Notes under the pieces: generated by a model
The model's input: the letters and a program-made list of their open reading frames with translations, nothing else
Databases searched by the model: none
Told to the model about the DNA's origin: nothing
From: Chromera velia
Taxonomy: Eukaryota; Sar; Chromeraceae
DNA: 25,000 nucleotides
Reading direction: 5' to 3'
Assembly: GCA_018398765.1 (NCBI GenBank)
Contig: JAHBMJ010001761.1
Location: 1-25,000 of the forward strand
Shown: piece by piece, positions 1 to 10,189 of the stretch
Layout of the letters: each line of letters starts with the position of its first letter
How positions within the stretch are numbered: the first letter of the stretch is position 1
Program-made: the position numbers and the translations under genes

Positions 1-218
1 CACCGGGTGCATATGGCTCTGTCTGACTGCGTGTCTATTTTTCTGTCTGTCTGCTAGTCTGTCTGTCCGTCCTTCAGATACACGGAACAAAAGAGAAAAT
101 CCGACTGAGACGGACAACGAACAGGGAGACGGAACGAAAACGAATACAAAGATGTACGTGATGCTGGAGAAAGGTGAATCTTACCCATGAGAAGCTGTCT
201 TTCTCTCTTTCTCTTTCT

Positions 219-234
219 CCCCCCCCCCCCCCCC
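219..234 (+). repeat. C16 homopolymer
   Basis: There is an uninterrupted run of 16 cytosines after a CT-rich stretch. Such a run is prone to slippage and to sequencing length error, so its exact length should not be trusted. Confidence 0.9.
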
Positions 235-806
235 TGTATCTGTGCATGTAGGTGAATGACTTACTTTAATTCTAGATTCGAATCAATTAGAATCACTTCA
301 ACGTAATTCAATGAAAGAATCAGTTTTCTAGGCATTTTCTTTAAAATCTGTCGTTAAACTTTTTATGAAATTCTCTATGAATTTGAAATAATACAACTGC
401 TAGTGTATTGAATTGAACTATGCAATTAAACTAATACGTATACTGGAATTAAATTGTTGTAGGTAAATGGTCTGTTTGCAGCCGGAGTGGGTAAAAAAGA
501 TAGAATGAATAGGAAGAATAGCATGCTAGAAGCTTAGAAAATACCTGAACTGTTTTTAGATTTAATAGTTTTATGCATAGTTTTCAAACTACAAAGCATT
601 TTATCTTACAGCACAGTGTGTCAGTACTATATATCAAAACTATATGGATAGAGTAACTAGTAGAGTAAAATTTTATGTTGAAAAAAAAAAAGTAAATGGC
701 TTGCAGTCTAGCTTGCAGTGGCCCGGGAACTGTGCATGCATGCCCGGCTCTCAATTAAGCTATAGCGTGCTGTCTGACTATTCATGGTAAAAAGCCTCCG
801 GCAGGG

Positions 807-840
807 ACAAGGTGCGCTTCGTCAGAAGCTCGCGCCTTGT
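807..840. repeat. Imperfect inverted repeat (hairpin)
   Basis: ACAAGGTGCGCTTC is followed by a GTCA loop and then GAAGCTCGCGCCTTGT. The arms pair except for a two-base bulge and one G-T pair. No T-run or neighbouring gene gives it a role. It may be the core of a small decayed mobile element or a chance palindrome. Confidence 0.4.
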
Positions 841-953
841 ATTAATACCGTATATTTCACCATACTTTGCCCACCGGGGTTTCGGGTCCTCCACCTAAAC
901 ATACCAAGTTTAAAAAAACTCCAGATAAATCCATATAAAGAGCCTGCCCAAAA

Positions 954-1562
954 ATGAGGGGGCACTCATGCATTGCAGCCTACAAGAAGCGTGCACTGCC
1001 TCAGTCACAGCTCAGGATTCCTCAATCTAACCTAGAGAGAGAAAAGAGTCGTCAGCCTCCCGGGTGGACGGTCTGGTGGGTGCCCTGCAGAAAGAAGAAA
1101 GCGACACATATGGACAGAGGGGCATGCAGGGAGACGGATGGGCAAATCTTTCAGTTCTTATCACTCCAATAAAAATTTGATAGAAAAGACTGTTCTATGG
1201 ACCCCCCCAACCTCAAAGATGTAATCAGCAACTTTGGAGACCCCCATTTGGTCACTTGAGCTGTGACCTAAGATCTCCCCCTGCCTCGACTTTGCACGAT
1301 CTCTCCAACCAGAAAAGAGACAGCAGAGAAATGCATGTACGGGCGGCCCCGGAAGGCAGTGCGAAAGTGGGCAAAGTATGGGTGAATCTGGTATATATTT
1401 TTTAAAAAAATATTTAATATCAGTATGTAAAAAATAATTAAATTTCACGATACAGAGCACGCGTCCGCGCAGCGCATCCGCGTGCCATCGATCTCAGATT
1501 GAAGGCCCGACCCACTTCATGGCAGCGATATGGCAGCGTTCGGCTGACCCCCAATCACCACA
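954..1562. other. No identifiable gene
   Basis: Only short overlapping frames below 105 codons occur on either strand, without recognisable motifs. The sequence is mixed in composition, with an AT-rich patch near 1400-1440. Nothing is supported. Confidence 0.5.
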
Positions 1563-1732
1563 TTCAACTTCCACAGCTATGCTTTGCAAACAAGCTTATT
1601 ATAAGACATAATAGATCATTGACATTGTATTGTTGTGTTCATACCGCTGGTTCGATATGATCACTAGTCGAGAGTGACCACTTGAATAGGCCTGCCGAGC
1701 TAGCTCCAATCTGAAGTGACACTCTCTAGCCC
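1563..1732 (+). repeat. 170-bp direct repeat, copy 1
   Basis: This segment recurs at 2461-2630 in the same orientation and at the same length. I count nine differences, all transitions. The pair encloses a 728-bp core, a spacing that suggests a small LTR-type (TRIM-like) element. I see no tRNA-complementary primer site after this copy, no purine tract before the second copy and no flanking target duplication, so that reading is unproven. Confidence 0.75.
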
Positions 1733-2058
1733 TGAAATCCCAACGAGAAAAATCCCGAACGTAGGCCATAAAAAGGCTACGACCCTCCTACTGGCCGGAC
1801 CGCGTTCGAAGGGTGGGCTGCCCGAAAGGAGGCCACCACGGTACAACGCCATTGGGTGGGTGGGCAGGGAAAACCTGCAAAAATTCATGCAATTCGAACG
1901 TTCTTCTACCTCCTACCACCCCTTGCAAGGGATGAGTCGGCGGACATTTTTTTATCTACTCCGATTAAGACACCTCTTAAGGCTCCAAGCCACTGTCCCT
2001 AATGCATTGTTCTCGATATGGCTCTCTTAGCCTCTCTATCTCCCAGGTGGGCGGGCGG
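1733..2058. other. Core between the 170-bp repeats, left part
   Basis: There is no convincing gene; the frames of 62 and 104 codons lack motifs. Around 1940-1995 the sequence resembles, in a diverged form, the first 55 bases of the dispersed repeat that starts at 2059. Examples are TCTACTCCGAT against TCTACCCCGAT and CTCCAAGCCAC against CCCCGAGCCAC. This suggests an old local duplication. Confidence 0.4.
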
Positions 2059-2463
2059 GCGTTCTTCTGTCTACCCCGATAGTTTTACCCCTTTAGGCCC
2101 CGAGCCACCATCATGCCTGACGCGCTGTCAATTGCGCCGTCTTCAACGTGGCTCGGTCCCAGCATCTGACAGACTTGGACGTATTCTTTTATCTACTGTT
2201 TCTGCTCCCCATAGCGTTCTTGGTTCGGCAGCCGTTTTATATTCTATTAGCCATCTCGTGTTCTACTTTTTTCCGGGATATCTATAAAAACGAATTTCTC
2301 ATGCGGCGCTGCGCACTTGGGCGATGCCCTTCTCTATACTTTTATCAAATGCCCCAGCGGCTTGCACTCTTACTGCATTGCAGCGCTTAGTTCCAGCTGA
2401 ACCTGTATTCCCGCTCCGTTGTCTGTTTTCAAATTGGTATGGCTCCGCGAGAATTTATACTTC
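2059..2463 (+). repeat. 400-bp dispersed repeat, copy A
   Basis: It is about 95% identical to 15341-15739 in the same orientation. I count about 19 substitutions, all transitions, and one 6-base indel (CAAATT, present only here). Both copies keep a TATA-like CTATAAAA/G near 2282 and open frames of 80-89 codons in two registers. The two registers change equally freely between copies, so protein-level constraint is not evident. The right edge abuts the second 170-bp repeat. The unit is probably a fragment of a transposable element. Confidence 0.8.
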
Positions 2464-2630
2464 AACTTCCACAGCTATGCTTTGCAAATAAGCTTATTAT
2501 AAGACATAATAGATCATTGACATTGTATTGTTATATTCATACTGCTAGTTCGATATGATCACTAGTCGAGAGTGACCGCTTAAATGGGCCTGCTGAGCTA
2601 GCTCCAATCTGAAGTGACACTCTCTAGCCC
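2461..2630 (+). repeat. 170-bp direct repeat, copy 2
   Basis: This is the second member of the pair with 1563-1732, with identical length and the same strand. Differences between copies fall at CpG or CpA/TpG positions. It begins exactly where the 400-bp dispersed repeat stops matching its other copy. Confidence 0.75.
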
Positions 2631-3129
2631 CCATACCCCCACAAACCCCTCAAGGGTGGCCTATACGGGTTTGCGCGTGACCCGCATGGCCCTATGGCCT
2701 GTGGCACAGGCCGTGCCCCACTACCAGAACCATGGCAGTACACAACAGATATACCAACTTCTCAATATCTTAAAACACTCTGCCAGTGCTTACACCACAT
2801 CACAATAAGACAACACGTACTATCATACTTACTGTCAGTGAGAGGGTTAGACCCTCAAATCTGAAACTGCATACACCAACTCCTGTCGTAGCAATTAACC
2901 CAACTACATGTGTCATCATACCTAATGGCAGGGTGAAAATTTCGTCACTTTAGCACCAATGAACCTGACACTGGACCCGATAGTACTACTTTTCCTTACA
3001 TAATCTCATGTACCATGAATGTTCGTTTGTCATCCTGTATTCATAATGCTACCGCCGTAGACGGTCGTAGCCCTTTCGTGATACTACACCAAAACTACAA
3101 CCTCTCCACAACTGGAAAACCAACCATCT
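2631..3129. other. No identifiable gene
   Basis: The sequence is AC-rich and mixed, leading into the satellite block. No motif, long frame or repeat period was found. Confidence 0.5.
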
Positions 3130-3865
3130 GTAACATATGATACCAGCTGAAAGCAGCACCCACCGCCTACATAAACACCCATCCTACAGATAGGAAAACA
3201 AGCCACACTAACCCAAAGCACCAGTCACAGTCCTCATAAAACCCACCCGACCGATAAGAAAACCAGTCAAACTGACTTGCCTGAAACCAGCCCTCACCGA
3301 CTGCATACACAACCCTCCGACGGTGGAGACCAAGCCACACTAACTGACAGCAGCCCTCACAGACTGTATAGACCCTAATCTCAAAGATGGGAACACAATC
3401 TAAGCCCACTGAAAGCAGCACTAACAGTCTGCATGAACAATGTCATCCATCCTGACAGATGAAGACCAAGTCCAACCAACCGACAGCAGCCGTCACACCG
3501 TCCAACTGCATACACAGTCAACCCACAGATGAGATATTATGTCGTACCAACTGAAGGCATGCAGCCCTCCCAGACCGCATCAACACCCGTATCCAATAAT
3601 TCAACCAACAAGCCAAACGAGCCGGACACAGCGCCTACAGTCCGCCGAACACCCATCCGACGAATGGGAAAACAAATCAAGACAACTCTGAAAGCAGTAT
3701 ACACCTTCCGCATAACACCAACTCGACAGATCTAGCAACAGATGGGGACCCAGCCAAGCACACCGAAAGCAGCACTCACAGCCTGCATCAATATCGGATT
3801 CCATCCCACCGGTGGGAAAACGCAAAACCAACTTACAACAGTACTCACAGTCTGCATAACCACCC
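3130..3865 (+). repeat. About 65-bp minisatellite, left array
   Basis: Degenerate tandem units of 63-65 bp occur. Each contains a CTGCATAAACACCC-like block, then a GACAGATGGGAAAAC-like block, then CCAAACCAACTGA and GCAGCACTCACAG. Spacing of the CTGCAT/CTGTAT block at about 3301, 3364 and 3429 sets the period. The frames seen on either strand are by-products of the repeat. The array stops at 3865 and resumes at about 6571, on the other side of a retroelement. Confidence 0.8.
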
Positions 3866-4296
3866 AGGGGGGAGAGGGGGGGCAGGAGTTGAAGCTGAAG
3901 ATGGAGCTGAAGTTAGAGTTGAAGATGGCAGAGGCACTGATGGACTCAGTATCCGAAAAGGTACAGGACGTATGGACCGTTTCACTGACCTCTGCACAAC
4001 AGAAAGATCCCAATATCATCTCCGAGGAAGAAGATGATATTAGGAGGACACACACTAAGACTTACTACGTACATATTGAAGTCTGTTCATGCAGGTCGTG
4101 TTCAAGGAAGACATCACTTCACACAGATACAGTCAGCCTAGTGTCTGACCGACAGACAGACGTGCACGTGCATATATGCATGTAATAGTGACTGTGATAC
4201 TAGTCACTCTGTCCATCTTTCTATCCATCTAGGATCGGCTGTCATGTAAGTTACTACTCACCCCCTCATGGTAGACGATCATACAAATACACAAGT

Positions 4297-6498
4297 TCAC
4301 ATATAGATCGAATCCTCAAACCCGATTGGCTTGGTGAGAGCATTCACTGCCTGCAACTCACGAGGGACCCAAATCACTTTTGCCTTTACTTGCCTGCATC
4401 TCTGAATGCACCAGTCAAGCTGCTTTTGCATTCCAGTGTCGGATTTGGCCACATTAGGTCGGATCTGATTGTAGAGCGGATTGCAGTCAATTAAAAACTC
4501 GACTGGCATGTCTTTCTAAAGAGACCGACTAAACGAAATCAGACGGGAAGCTTTCTTCAGGCATTCTTCCCATCCCACTGTCTCTGACGCAGTCGAACTC
4601 CCCAGCTTCCCTGTCGCACACATTGACCTCCATGCAAACATATTGTAGAGCTGATCACCTGCCTTCCATGCAAGGTCCACCAACAATGCAAGCCATGCAT
4701 ATCTCCCTGAGTACCTCTCTCTTTCGAACGACGAATCAACAAAGAAGACCATCTTCAGCAGGCCAGAACGAGACAGTCTGCGAAGATTCAAACCTTCTGG
4801 GTCATTTTTGATTGCATTTAGAATACGAACAGCGATGTTCAGATAACGCTTTGTGGGTGTGTCTGTGTATTTGGATAGGATATCATACCAGACATACCAG
4901 AATGGAGACAGCCTCCCTCCCCACCCCAGGCATCCGACCACTTTCGCATATACTTCCTTGAGAGACATATCAGGCCCTTCATCTTCCTTCAACTCAAGAT
5001 CTTTCTTTATGCATGAAAAAGTTGCCCCCACCCCCTTTCGTGAGATCTTGAATTCATGAAACAACTTTTCAGTGTCCACCCCCTGAAGATAGGAAGTCAT
5101 GGACACTTTACATTCACGTTCATTCCCTTGAAAATCTATGCCTGAATACTTGAAATGATATGAACGCATGTCAAGCTTTCTGATCTTTCCGAATTCCATT
5201 TCACCCTGCAGATGACGAATCAACGAATCAATTGATCCAAACCTAATCATGCCAAACACATCATCGATCCAATTTACGAGCACATTCTTCTTTTCATCAA
5301 GTGTAATGCCCAATTCCACTCTCATGAACCCCACCCTCCCAGCCGCCCCGACCCACTTATCATCAAACAGCTTGGAGGACACGGGCATTCTGTAGAGCCC
5401 CCGCTTCACCTCACGGATCTGTCCAGGTCTCAGGCTTCTTGCGTACCTCTTAATTCTTTCCCACTTCTCGGGCTTCATCTCGGGGTAGGGACAGACGTTT
5501 GGAATGGGGGGCATCCATTTTGGCATGCGGGCGTACATCCTCTCTGCATTGTTGTCGTCTGACTGCAGAAAAGCACCTTTCACATCACCAACAAAGAATT
5601 GCAGTGAGTGAGCCAGAGCCCAAATGACACAAAGAAAAATCAGGGTAGGGAGAGGGGTACCTATGAAGGTATCAATTTTTCTTTTATCTCTGAACCCCTT
5701 AGCAAAACATCGCGCCTTAGCCACCCTCTTCTTCGACTTGGGAAGAGAGTATCTGCGAGACACGCCCCCGTTTGGCCCCACTGGAGGCTTTGTTTCCTTT
5801 TTCTCCTTTCTTTTCTCCTCTTCCTTTTCCTTCCACGTCAATCTCCATCCCAGATCCATCACTGTCTTTACTTTCCCTTGGGGAACCTCACCACCAAACA
5901 CCTCCTGCCCACAGATATTCTGTAACCACTCATCCCTCATTGCCTCATCAAACTCCCCCGCTTTCACTTCCTCTTCCTTTGCAGGGATCTGTGTGGACCC
6001 TTTCTTGAAGTCAAAGGCTGCCAACGCTGCCTCTTCACCTGAGACGATGGACTCTCTTTCAACACGCTCCCCCCCCTCCCCCGTATCAGAGTTATGCAAG
6101 AGGTCGGAGCTAAAAAGAGAATCATCTGGGGGAATTCTATCTGGATGGGGTTCCTCAGGAGGAGGAACGGCTGCTGCTTCTGCTGGCTGCAAGCTTGCTG
6201 CTTCACTACCTTGTACTGGGGCGAGAGGAGCAACACCAATGGGAGGGAGACCTCCTGTGATCTGAGCTTCGATCTGAGGAGGCAAACGGCCGTCAACGAA
6301 ATCGAAGTACTTCAGCACTTGCTGCTTGCTGATGGGTCTGGGTGCAATGCCTTCAGGCCTCCACTTCCCACTCCCATCTCCCTCTGGCTGCAGCCACGCT
6401 GCTGGGATGGACTTCCGATGAGACTTTCCCGTCTGCATCATCACCAAATGACGCCCGTTTGCTTCTACGAGAGGACCATAGGGTGATTGTGCAACCAC
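4297..6498 (-). pseudogene. Copia-type pol (reverse transcriptase/RNase H), one in-frame stop
   Basis: It encodes the reverse transcriptase and RNase H part of a copia-type polyprotein, which copies element RNA into DNA. In the 660-codon first part, residues 1-38 look like the tail of an integrase. A Pro/Glu-rich linker with a Lys-rich stretch (about 222-236) follows. The RVT_2-type palm carries [20 protein letters not shown] (263-281), the first catalytic Asp in VGDVKGAF (D305), [12 protein letters not shown] (367-378) and the catalytic pair in NWIDDVFG (D412, D413). RNase H follows, with FVDSS (D588) and TASE (E639). A TAG ends this part at 4516-4518. The same frame then continues for about 70 codons with the end of RNase H, including ALTKP. 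One nonsense change thus separates the parts, with no frameshift. The initial residue is a GTG; the open frame runs further upstream, so the true start lies in missing sequence. No homologous chromosomal gene is implied. Confidence 0.85.
4516..4518 (-). other. In-frame TAG in copia RNase H
   Basis: The minus-strand codon TAG follows ...SFSRSL and is followed in the same frame by KDMPVEFLID. CAG or TGG is one transition away, so an inactivating C-to-T-type change is the simplest explanation. Readthrough cannot be excluded from sequence alone. Confidence 0.8.
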
Positions 6499-6570
6499 AG
6501 AACGGCTCTCAGCACGAGAGCCAGCACAAGTACACCGGCCCCTAAGGTGAGAAATCTCCCTAAAACCTGC

Positions 6571-7680
6571 AACTGCCTAAACACCCCCCCAACCGGTGGG
6601 AAAAGGGCCGAACCAGCCGATTGCAGCGCCCACAGCCTGCATAAACACCCCTCCGACGGACGGAAAATAACTAAGCCAAACCAGCTGAGGCCAGCTGACT
6701 GCACAGTACCCACGTACTGGATAGACATCCGTCCGACAGATGGGAAAGATGCCAACACAACTCCCAGGCTGGAGTCCCAGCAGTACTCCCCAACTGCATA
6801 AACACCCATTCTACGGACGGGAAAACAAACCAGCCAAACCTGCAGATAGCAGCTCTCTCCGTCTGCATACATATCCACCTTGCAGATGGGAAGACGCCAA
6901 AACAACTGACAAGAGCACTCACCAACTGTATAAACATCCATCTGACATGTGGGAAAACATAGCTGAACCAGCTGAAAGCAACACTCACAGTCTCAGACTG
7001 CATGAACACCCTACCTACCCATGAGAGAACAAGCCAACCCAATATTGACCGCAGCACTCGCCGCCCTAGCTCACCGCCTGCCTAAACCCCCATCCCATAC
7101 CTGGGAAAAGAAGCCAAACCAACTGATCGCAGCACTCACAGTCTCCATAAACATCCATCTGGCAGATGGGAAAACAAGCTGAACCAGCTGAAGGCAGTAT
7201 CCGCAGTCTGCACAAACACCCCTCCGACAGATGGGAAAACCAGCCAAACCAACTGACCACAGCACACCCAGTCTGCATAAACATCCACCAGACAGATGGG
7301 AAATAAGCTAAACCAGCTGACAATAGCACTCACAGTCTACGCAAACAGCCAACCTCCACGTTGGACAACGAGCCAACCCGACCGACAGCAGCACCCACAG
7401 TCTGCCCAAACGCCCATCCTACAGATGGGAATGCAAGCCAAACCAACTGACCGCAGAACTCACAGTCTGCATAAACATCCAACAGACAGATGGGAAAGCA
7501 AGCTGAACCTACTGAAAGCAGTACTCACCTCTGTATGAAAACCAACCCTACAGACGAGACATTCAAGTCAAACCGCCTGATAGCAACACACCCAGGCTGC
7601 ACAAACAGAGTTTGACCTTCGACAACTGATAGAACCGGTAAAACCAACTGAAAAAACGGCACTAACAGACTGTACGGACC
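6571..7680 (+). repeat. About 65-bp minisatellite, middle array
   Basis: These are the clearest tandem units of the family. The GTCTGCATAAAC block recurs at about 7141, 7206, 7271, 7335, 7400 and 7465, a period of 64-65 bp. The consensus centre is GACAGATGGGAAAACAAGCC. Because 65 is not a multiple of three, each unit shifts the frame, and the many 60-150 codon frames (mainly minus strand) are repeat artefacts. The array ends inside a unit, where the 9-bp array starts. Confidence 0.88.
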
Positions 7681-7684
7681 CTCA

Positions 7685-7990
7685 TCTCTGCATTTTCTAT
7701 ATTCTCCGCATTCTCTACAATCTCTGCATTCTCTGCATTCCCTGCAGTTTCTGTAATATCTGCAATCTCTGCCATCTCTGGAGTCTCTGCATTCCCTGCA
7801 GTCTCTGCAGTGCCTGTAATCTTTGCCATCTCTGGAGTCTCTGCAATCTCTCCTTTTTTGCAATCTGTGCATTCTCCGCATTCTCGACCTTCTCTGCAAC
7901 CTCTGCATTCTCTGCGTTCTCTGCATCCTCTGCACTCTCTGAGTTCTCTGCACTCTTCGCATTCTCTACATTCTGTACAATCTCTGCATT
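7685..7990 (+). repeat. 9-bp tandem array, left part
   Basis: This is a TCTCTGCAT/TCTCTGCAA tandem array, interrupted at its right edge by an LTR element. It continues after that element at 10919. The variants are mainly at the ninth base and as C/T changes. Three-codon periodicity keeps it almost free of stops in every frame, and those frames should not be taken as genes. Confidence 0.9.
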
Positions 7991-7995
7991 CTCAG
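7991..7995 (+). repeat. Target-site duplication CTCAG, left copy
   Basis: The five bases CTCAG directly precede the 5' LTR and recur directly after the 3' LTR at 10914-10918. This matches the 5-bp duplication made by integrases of LTR retrotransposons. Confidence 0.85.
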
Positions 7996-8253
7996 CGTAA
8001 CGTGGCGAGGCCTTCAATCCGCGCCATGACACGCAAATCGTATGTCAGGATTGTATGAAGTGCGCGCATTCCGAGCGACCTCGTACATACAATTAAGGGA
8101 ATTGCAATTAGGTCATGCGCATGCATGCAGTCAATCGTGAGTCAAGCTTTCGTATGTCAATAACAGTCTCCAGAAGCAGAACCCTTGTATGACAGACCTT
8201 GTAAGTATATGTCTCCAAGCTACGTCTTAGCTGAGGCACCACACAACGTTAGG
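7996..8253 (+). repeat. 5' LTR (258 bp)
   Basis: It is equal in length to 10656-10913 with no indel between them. The outer edge is set by loss of identity at 7995/10655 and by the CTCAG duplication; the inner edge is set by the primer binding site at 8254. I see no firm TATA box or polyadenylation signal. Confidence 0.9.
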
Positions 8254-8264
8254 TGGTAGCAGAG
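8254..8264 (+). promoter_or_regulatory. Primer binding site, initiator tRNA-Met type
   Basis: TGGTAGCAGAG begins at the first base after the 5' LTR. It is complementary to the CUCUGCUACCA 3' end of eukaryotic initiator tRNA-Met. Many copia and some gypsy elements use this tRNA to prime minus-strand DNA synthesis. The match supports both the LTR boundary and the plus orientation of the element. Confidence 0.85.
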
Positions 8265-8489
8265 CGGTACGACCCGCTCAAGAAGAGGGGGAGTTCGCTG
8301 ACCATCTGGTCGTGAACAGCATTCAGGTGTATCGCTGTAGCGTTGTCTCGACTGCAGTCAAGTGCCGAGCTTCACACGCACCCCCTGCACAAACGTACCC
8401 AGAATAGAGCTGTCTCATTGTCGGTCACTGCATTTGTTTGTTTCGATTGTGATCGATCCGTTTATTCATTTCGTTGTTTTCGTTTCAGA

Positions 8490-10189
8490 AGATGTCGGTA
8501 CCTGACCGATACGCTCGTTTCCTCTCTTGCCTACGCGAATTTGACAAGTTCAAGTCCGTTTCGTTCATGGAAGTTCAGGAGGATGGAGAATCTTTGCTTT
8601 CGGAAGGCCAAGAGATTCTCCGAAGACTTTTGGACATTGTCAGTCCCCTTGACAGTGAGAGGGGGGAGAACTTCTTGACGTCGTCTACCAATACGCCCTT
8701 GAAGGAGAAATCAAAGACTCAGTGTAGTCGTCGGATGACAGCAGCTGAGTGAATGCGGACGACAGGCAGTCAAACTGCTGCCAAAACGTCTCCAAAACAA
8801 AAGAATAAGAACCCAGCAGTGGGAGGAAGGAGGAAAAAGAAAGAGGTGGGAAGTAAAACAAATGGACATTCAAGAGACGTCTTCTCAAGGCCTGCATACG
8901 AGCCCACACGCAGTAGTATCATACTCCCGGGTACCCCTACCTCGGAATTCTGTGTGGAGGAGGGAACTGTGAGGGGGTTCGGCACCAATTTGCCTCACCC
9001 TCAGATTGATTTGTCTGCCCGGGATGGGAGAGTGAGTGACATGCCCCATGGGGAAGGATTCGATGGCTTGCGTGCCAAGGAGCCTGTGCACGGAGACAAC
9101 AACCGTATTGGTCAGTCGTTCTAGCAGGAAGAAATGATAAGATCGGAAATGCCTGTGCAGGGAGGACCTGTACCCATGAGTGGAGATGGAGGCGTGCTGT
9201 TGCCAATATCTCATACGACTTTCGATTTCGATCGTTGCGGTGGACCCCCTGTGATGGCTCTTGCCGGAGGGGATGGTCAAATGAGTGAGCCCACTCCAAT
9301 GGAGCTGTGCCGGATCGGAAAGAGTAGGAAAGAAGAAGGAGGTGTGGGAAAGGACCTGTTTGAGTCGTTGTATGGAGTTGGAAGTTGGGAGTAGAGAGAG
9401 GAAATCCACAGCCAGAGACCGCACAGTGCATCTTTGCAACACAACTGTTTGGAGACAGGTAGGCAGGGAAATGACTTTGACGGTGGAAATCTAAGGAAAG
9501 CAGAGAAACAGAAATAAAAGCGCCAAGAGAAAAAGGAGAGAAGGAGGCAGGAAAAGCATGAAAGGGAGATGTTGGCTGTGAGGCGAAAGAAGGAGACGGA
9601 CAGCCCTTGGTCTCCTCTGCCTCCAATCAGTGAGGGAGTGGAGGAACCAGCAGTCTTGTCTGATGGTTTGACACTGTCTCGTCAGGCCAGGCGTCAGCAA
9701 GAGAGAAGGGAGGCGAAGGACAGGAAAAAAGAGAAGAAGCGGGCAGCTCATAAAAAGCCAAAGACGCCAGTGACTGTCCCACCGCGCGACCCATTCCAGC
9801 ATGAGTATTGGGAGGATGTGTCTTTTCGTTTTCGATTGGGGAGGGAGGACTTGATCCCGAATGTTCAGAGGATTGGTACGGCAGACTGGGATGCATTTTT
9901 GGCACGTCGTGGGTGTGGGCACGTTAGAGAGACATTTTATAGGGAGATGTATGGAAATGGAAGGGGTGTGATGCCGTGTGTGCCAGAAGTGAGACATGCA
10001 GTACGGCAGATGAGGAGCGTGCGGACCATCCGCATCTCAGTGCAGCTTTCTATCGGTCTACAACCTCCATTAGAATAGCAGCGCCAAGCTGGAAGAGATT
10101 CGTATGAAACAGATGGCGGAGGGCCGGGGGTGATTGTGGGGCCAACCGATTGGGAGATGCAGTACTATGGCATCCAGTGGACTCCGTGA
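8490..10189 (+). pseudogene. Gag-position reading frame of the LTR element, broken by stops only
   Basis: I do not recognise the family. From the ATG at 8490 (MSVPDRYARFLSCLREFDKF) one register runs to a TGA at 10187-10189. It is broken by TGA 8750, TAG 9122, TAG 9392, TAA 9515 and TAG 10076, with no frameshift. About 566 codons are spanned. The first 87 residues look helical and acidic. A Lys/Arg-rich part follows (around 8800-8870), then a Gly/Pro-rich middle, then a strongly basic charged helix (about 9490-9770). A more globular end contains HEYWEDVSFRFRLGRED and TADWDAFLARRGCGH. The position after the primer site suggests a gag-like, RNA-binding protein, but no CCHC zinc knuckle is visible. 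A downstream cellular origin is also possible. Antisense frames of up to 229 codons are Ser/Pro/Leu-rich shadows of this charged sequence. Confidence 0.6.

Larger units (their letters stand above)
1..953. other. Gene-poor 5' flank
   Basis: No reading frame or RNA gene is supported here. The stretch starts with simple CTGT-type sequence, has a 16-base C run at 219-234, and is strongly AT-rich from about 240 to 700. It becomes mixed in composition after 710. Apart from a hairpin at 807-840, nothing suggests function. Confidence 0.6.
3866..6570 (-). mobile_element. 5'-truncated Ty1/copia-type retrotransposon
   Basis: A block of non-satellite sequence carrying a copia-type pol interrupts the 65-bp array. 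Flanking satellite units meet it at a similar point of the unit: CTGCATAACCACCC on the left and CTGCCTAAACACCC on the right. On the minus strand the coding part spans 6498 to 4297. Gag, protease and most of the integrase are absent, so the element is truncated at its 5' end. About 430 bp downstream of the coding end (4296-3866) may include the 3' untranslated part and LTR. A G-rich GAGGGGGTGAG (minus strand, near 4265) could be the polypurine tract. No matching second LTR is in the window, so the boundaries are inferred. Confidence 0.65.

Noticed and set aside
3742-4185. 147-codon plus frame with LKLKMELKLELKM repeat and an acidic patch
   Set aside because: It begins in the satellite and lies in the probable 3' non-coding part of the retroelement. 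The short Leu/Lys repeat comes from local GAAG-rich sequence, and no domain is recognised.
5608-6486. Plus-strand frames of 105-213 codons opposite the copia pol
   Set aside because: They are antisense shadows of the reverse transcriptase frame, which carries the recognised motifs.
6465-7333. Several minus-strand frames of 64-158 codons with VFMQTVS/WFG-like repeats
   Set aside because: They are translations of the 65-bp minisatellite. The unit length is not a multiple of three, so the frame changes every unit.
8885-9997. Antisense frames of 168-229 codons inside the LTR element
   Set aside because: They are Ser/Pro/Leu/Phe-rich mirror images of the Lys/Glu/Arg-rich sense frame. The element's orientation is set by its primer binding site on the plus strand.
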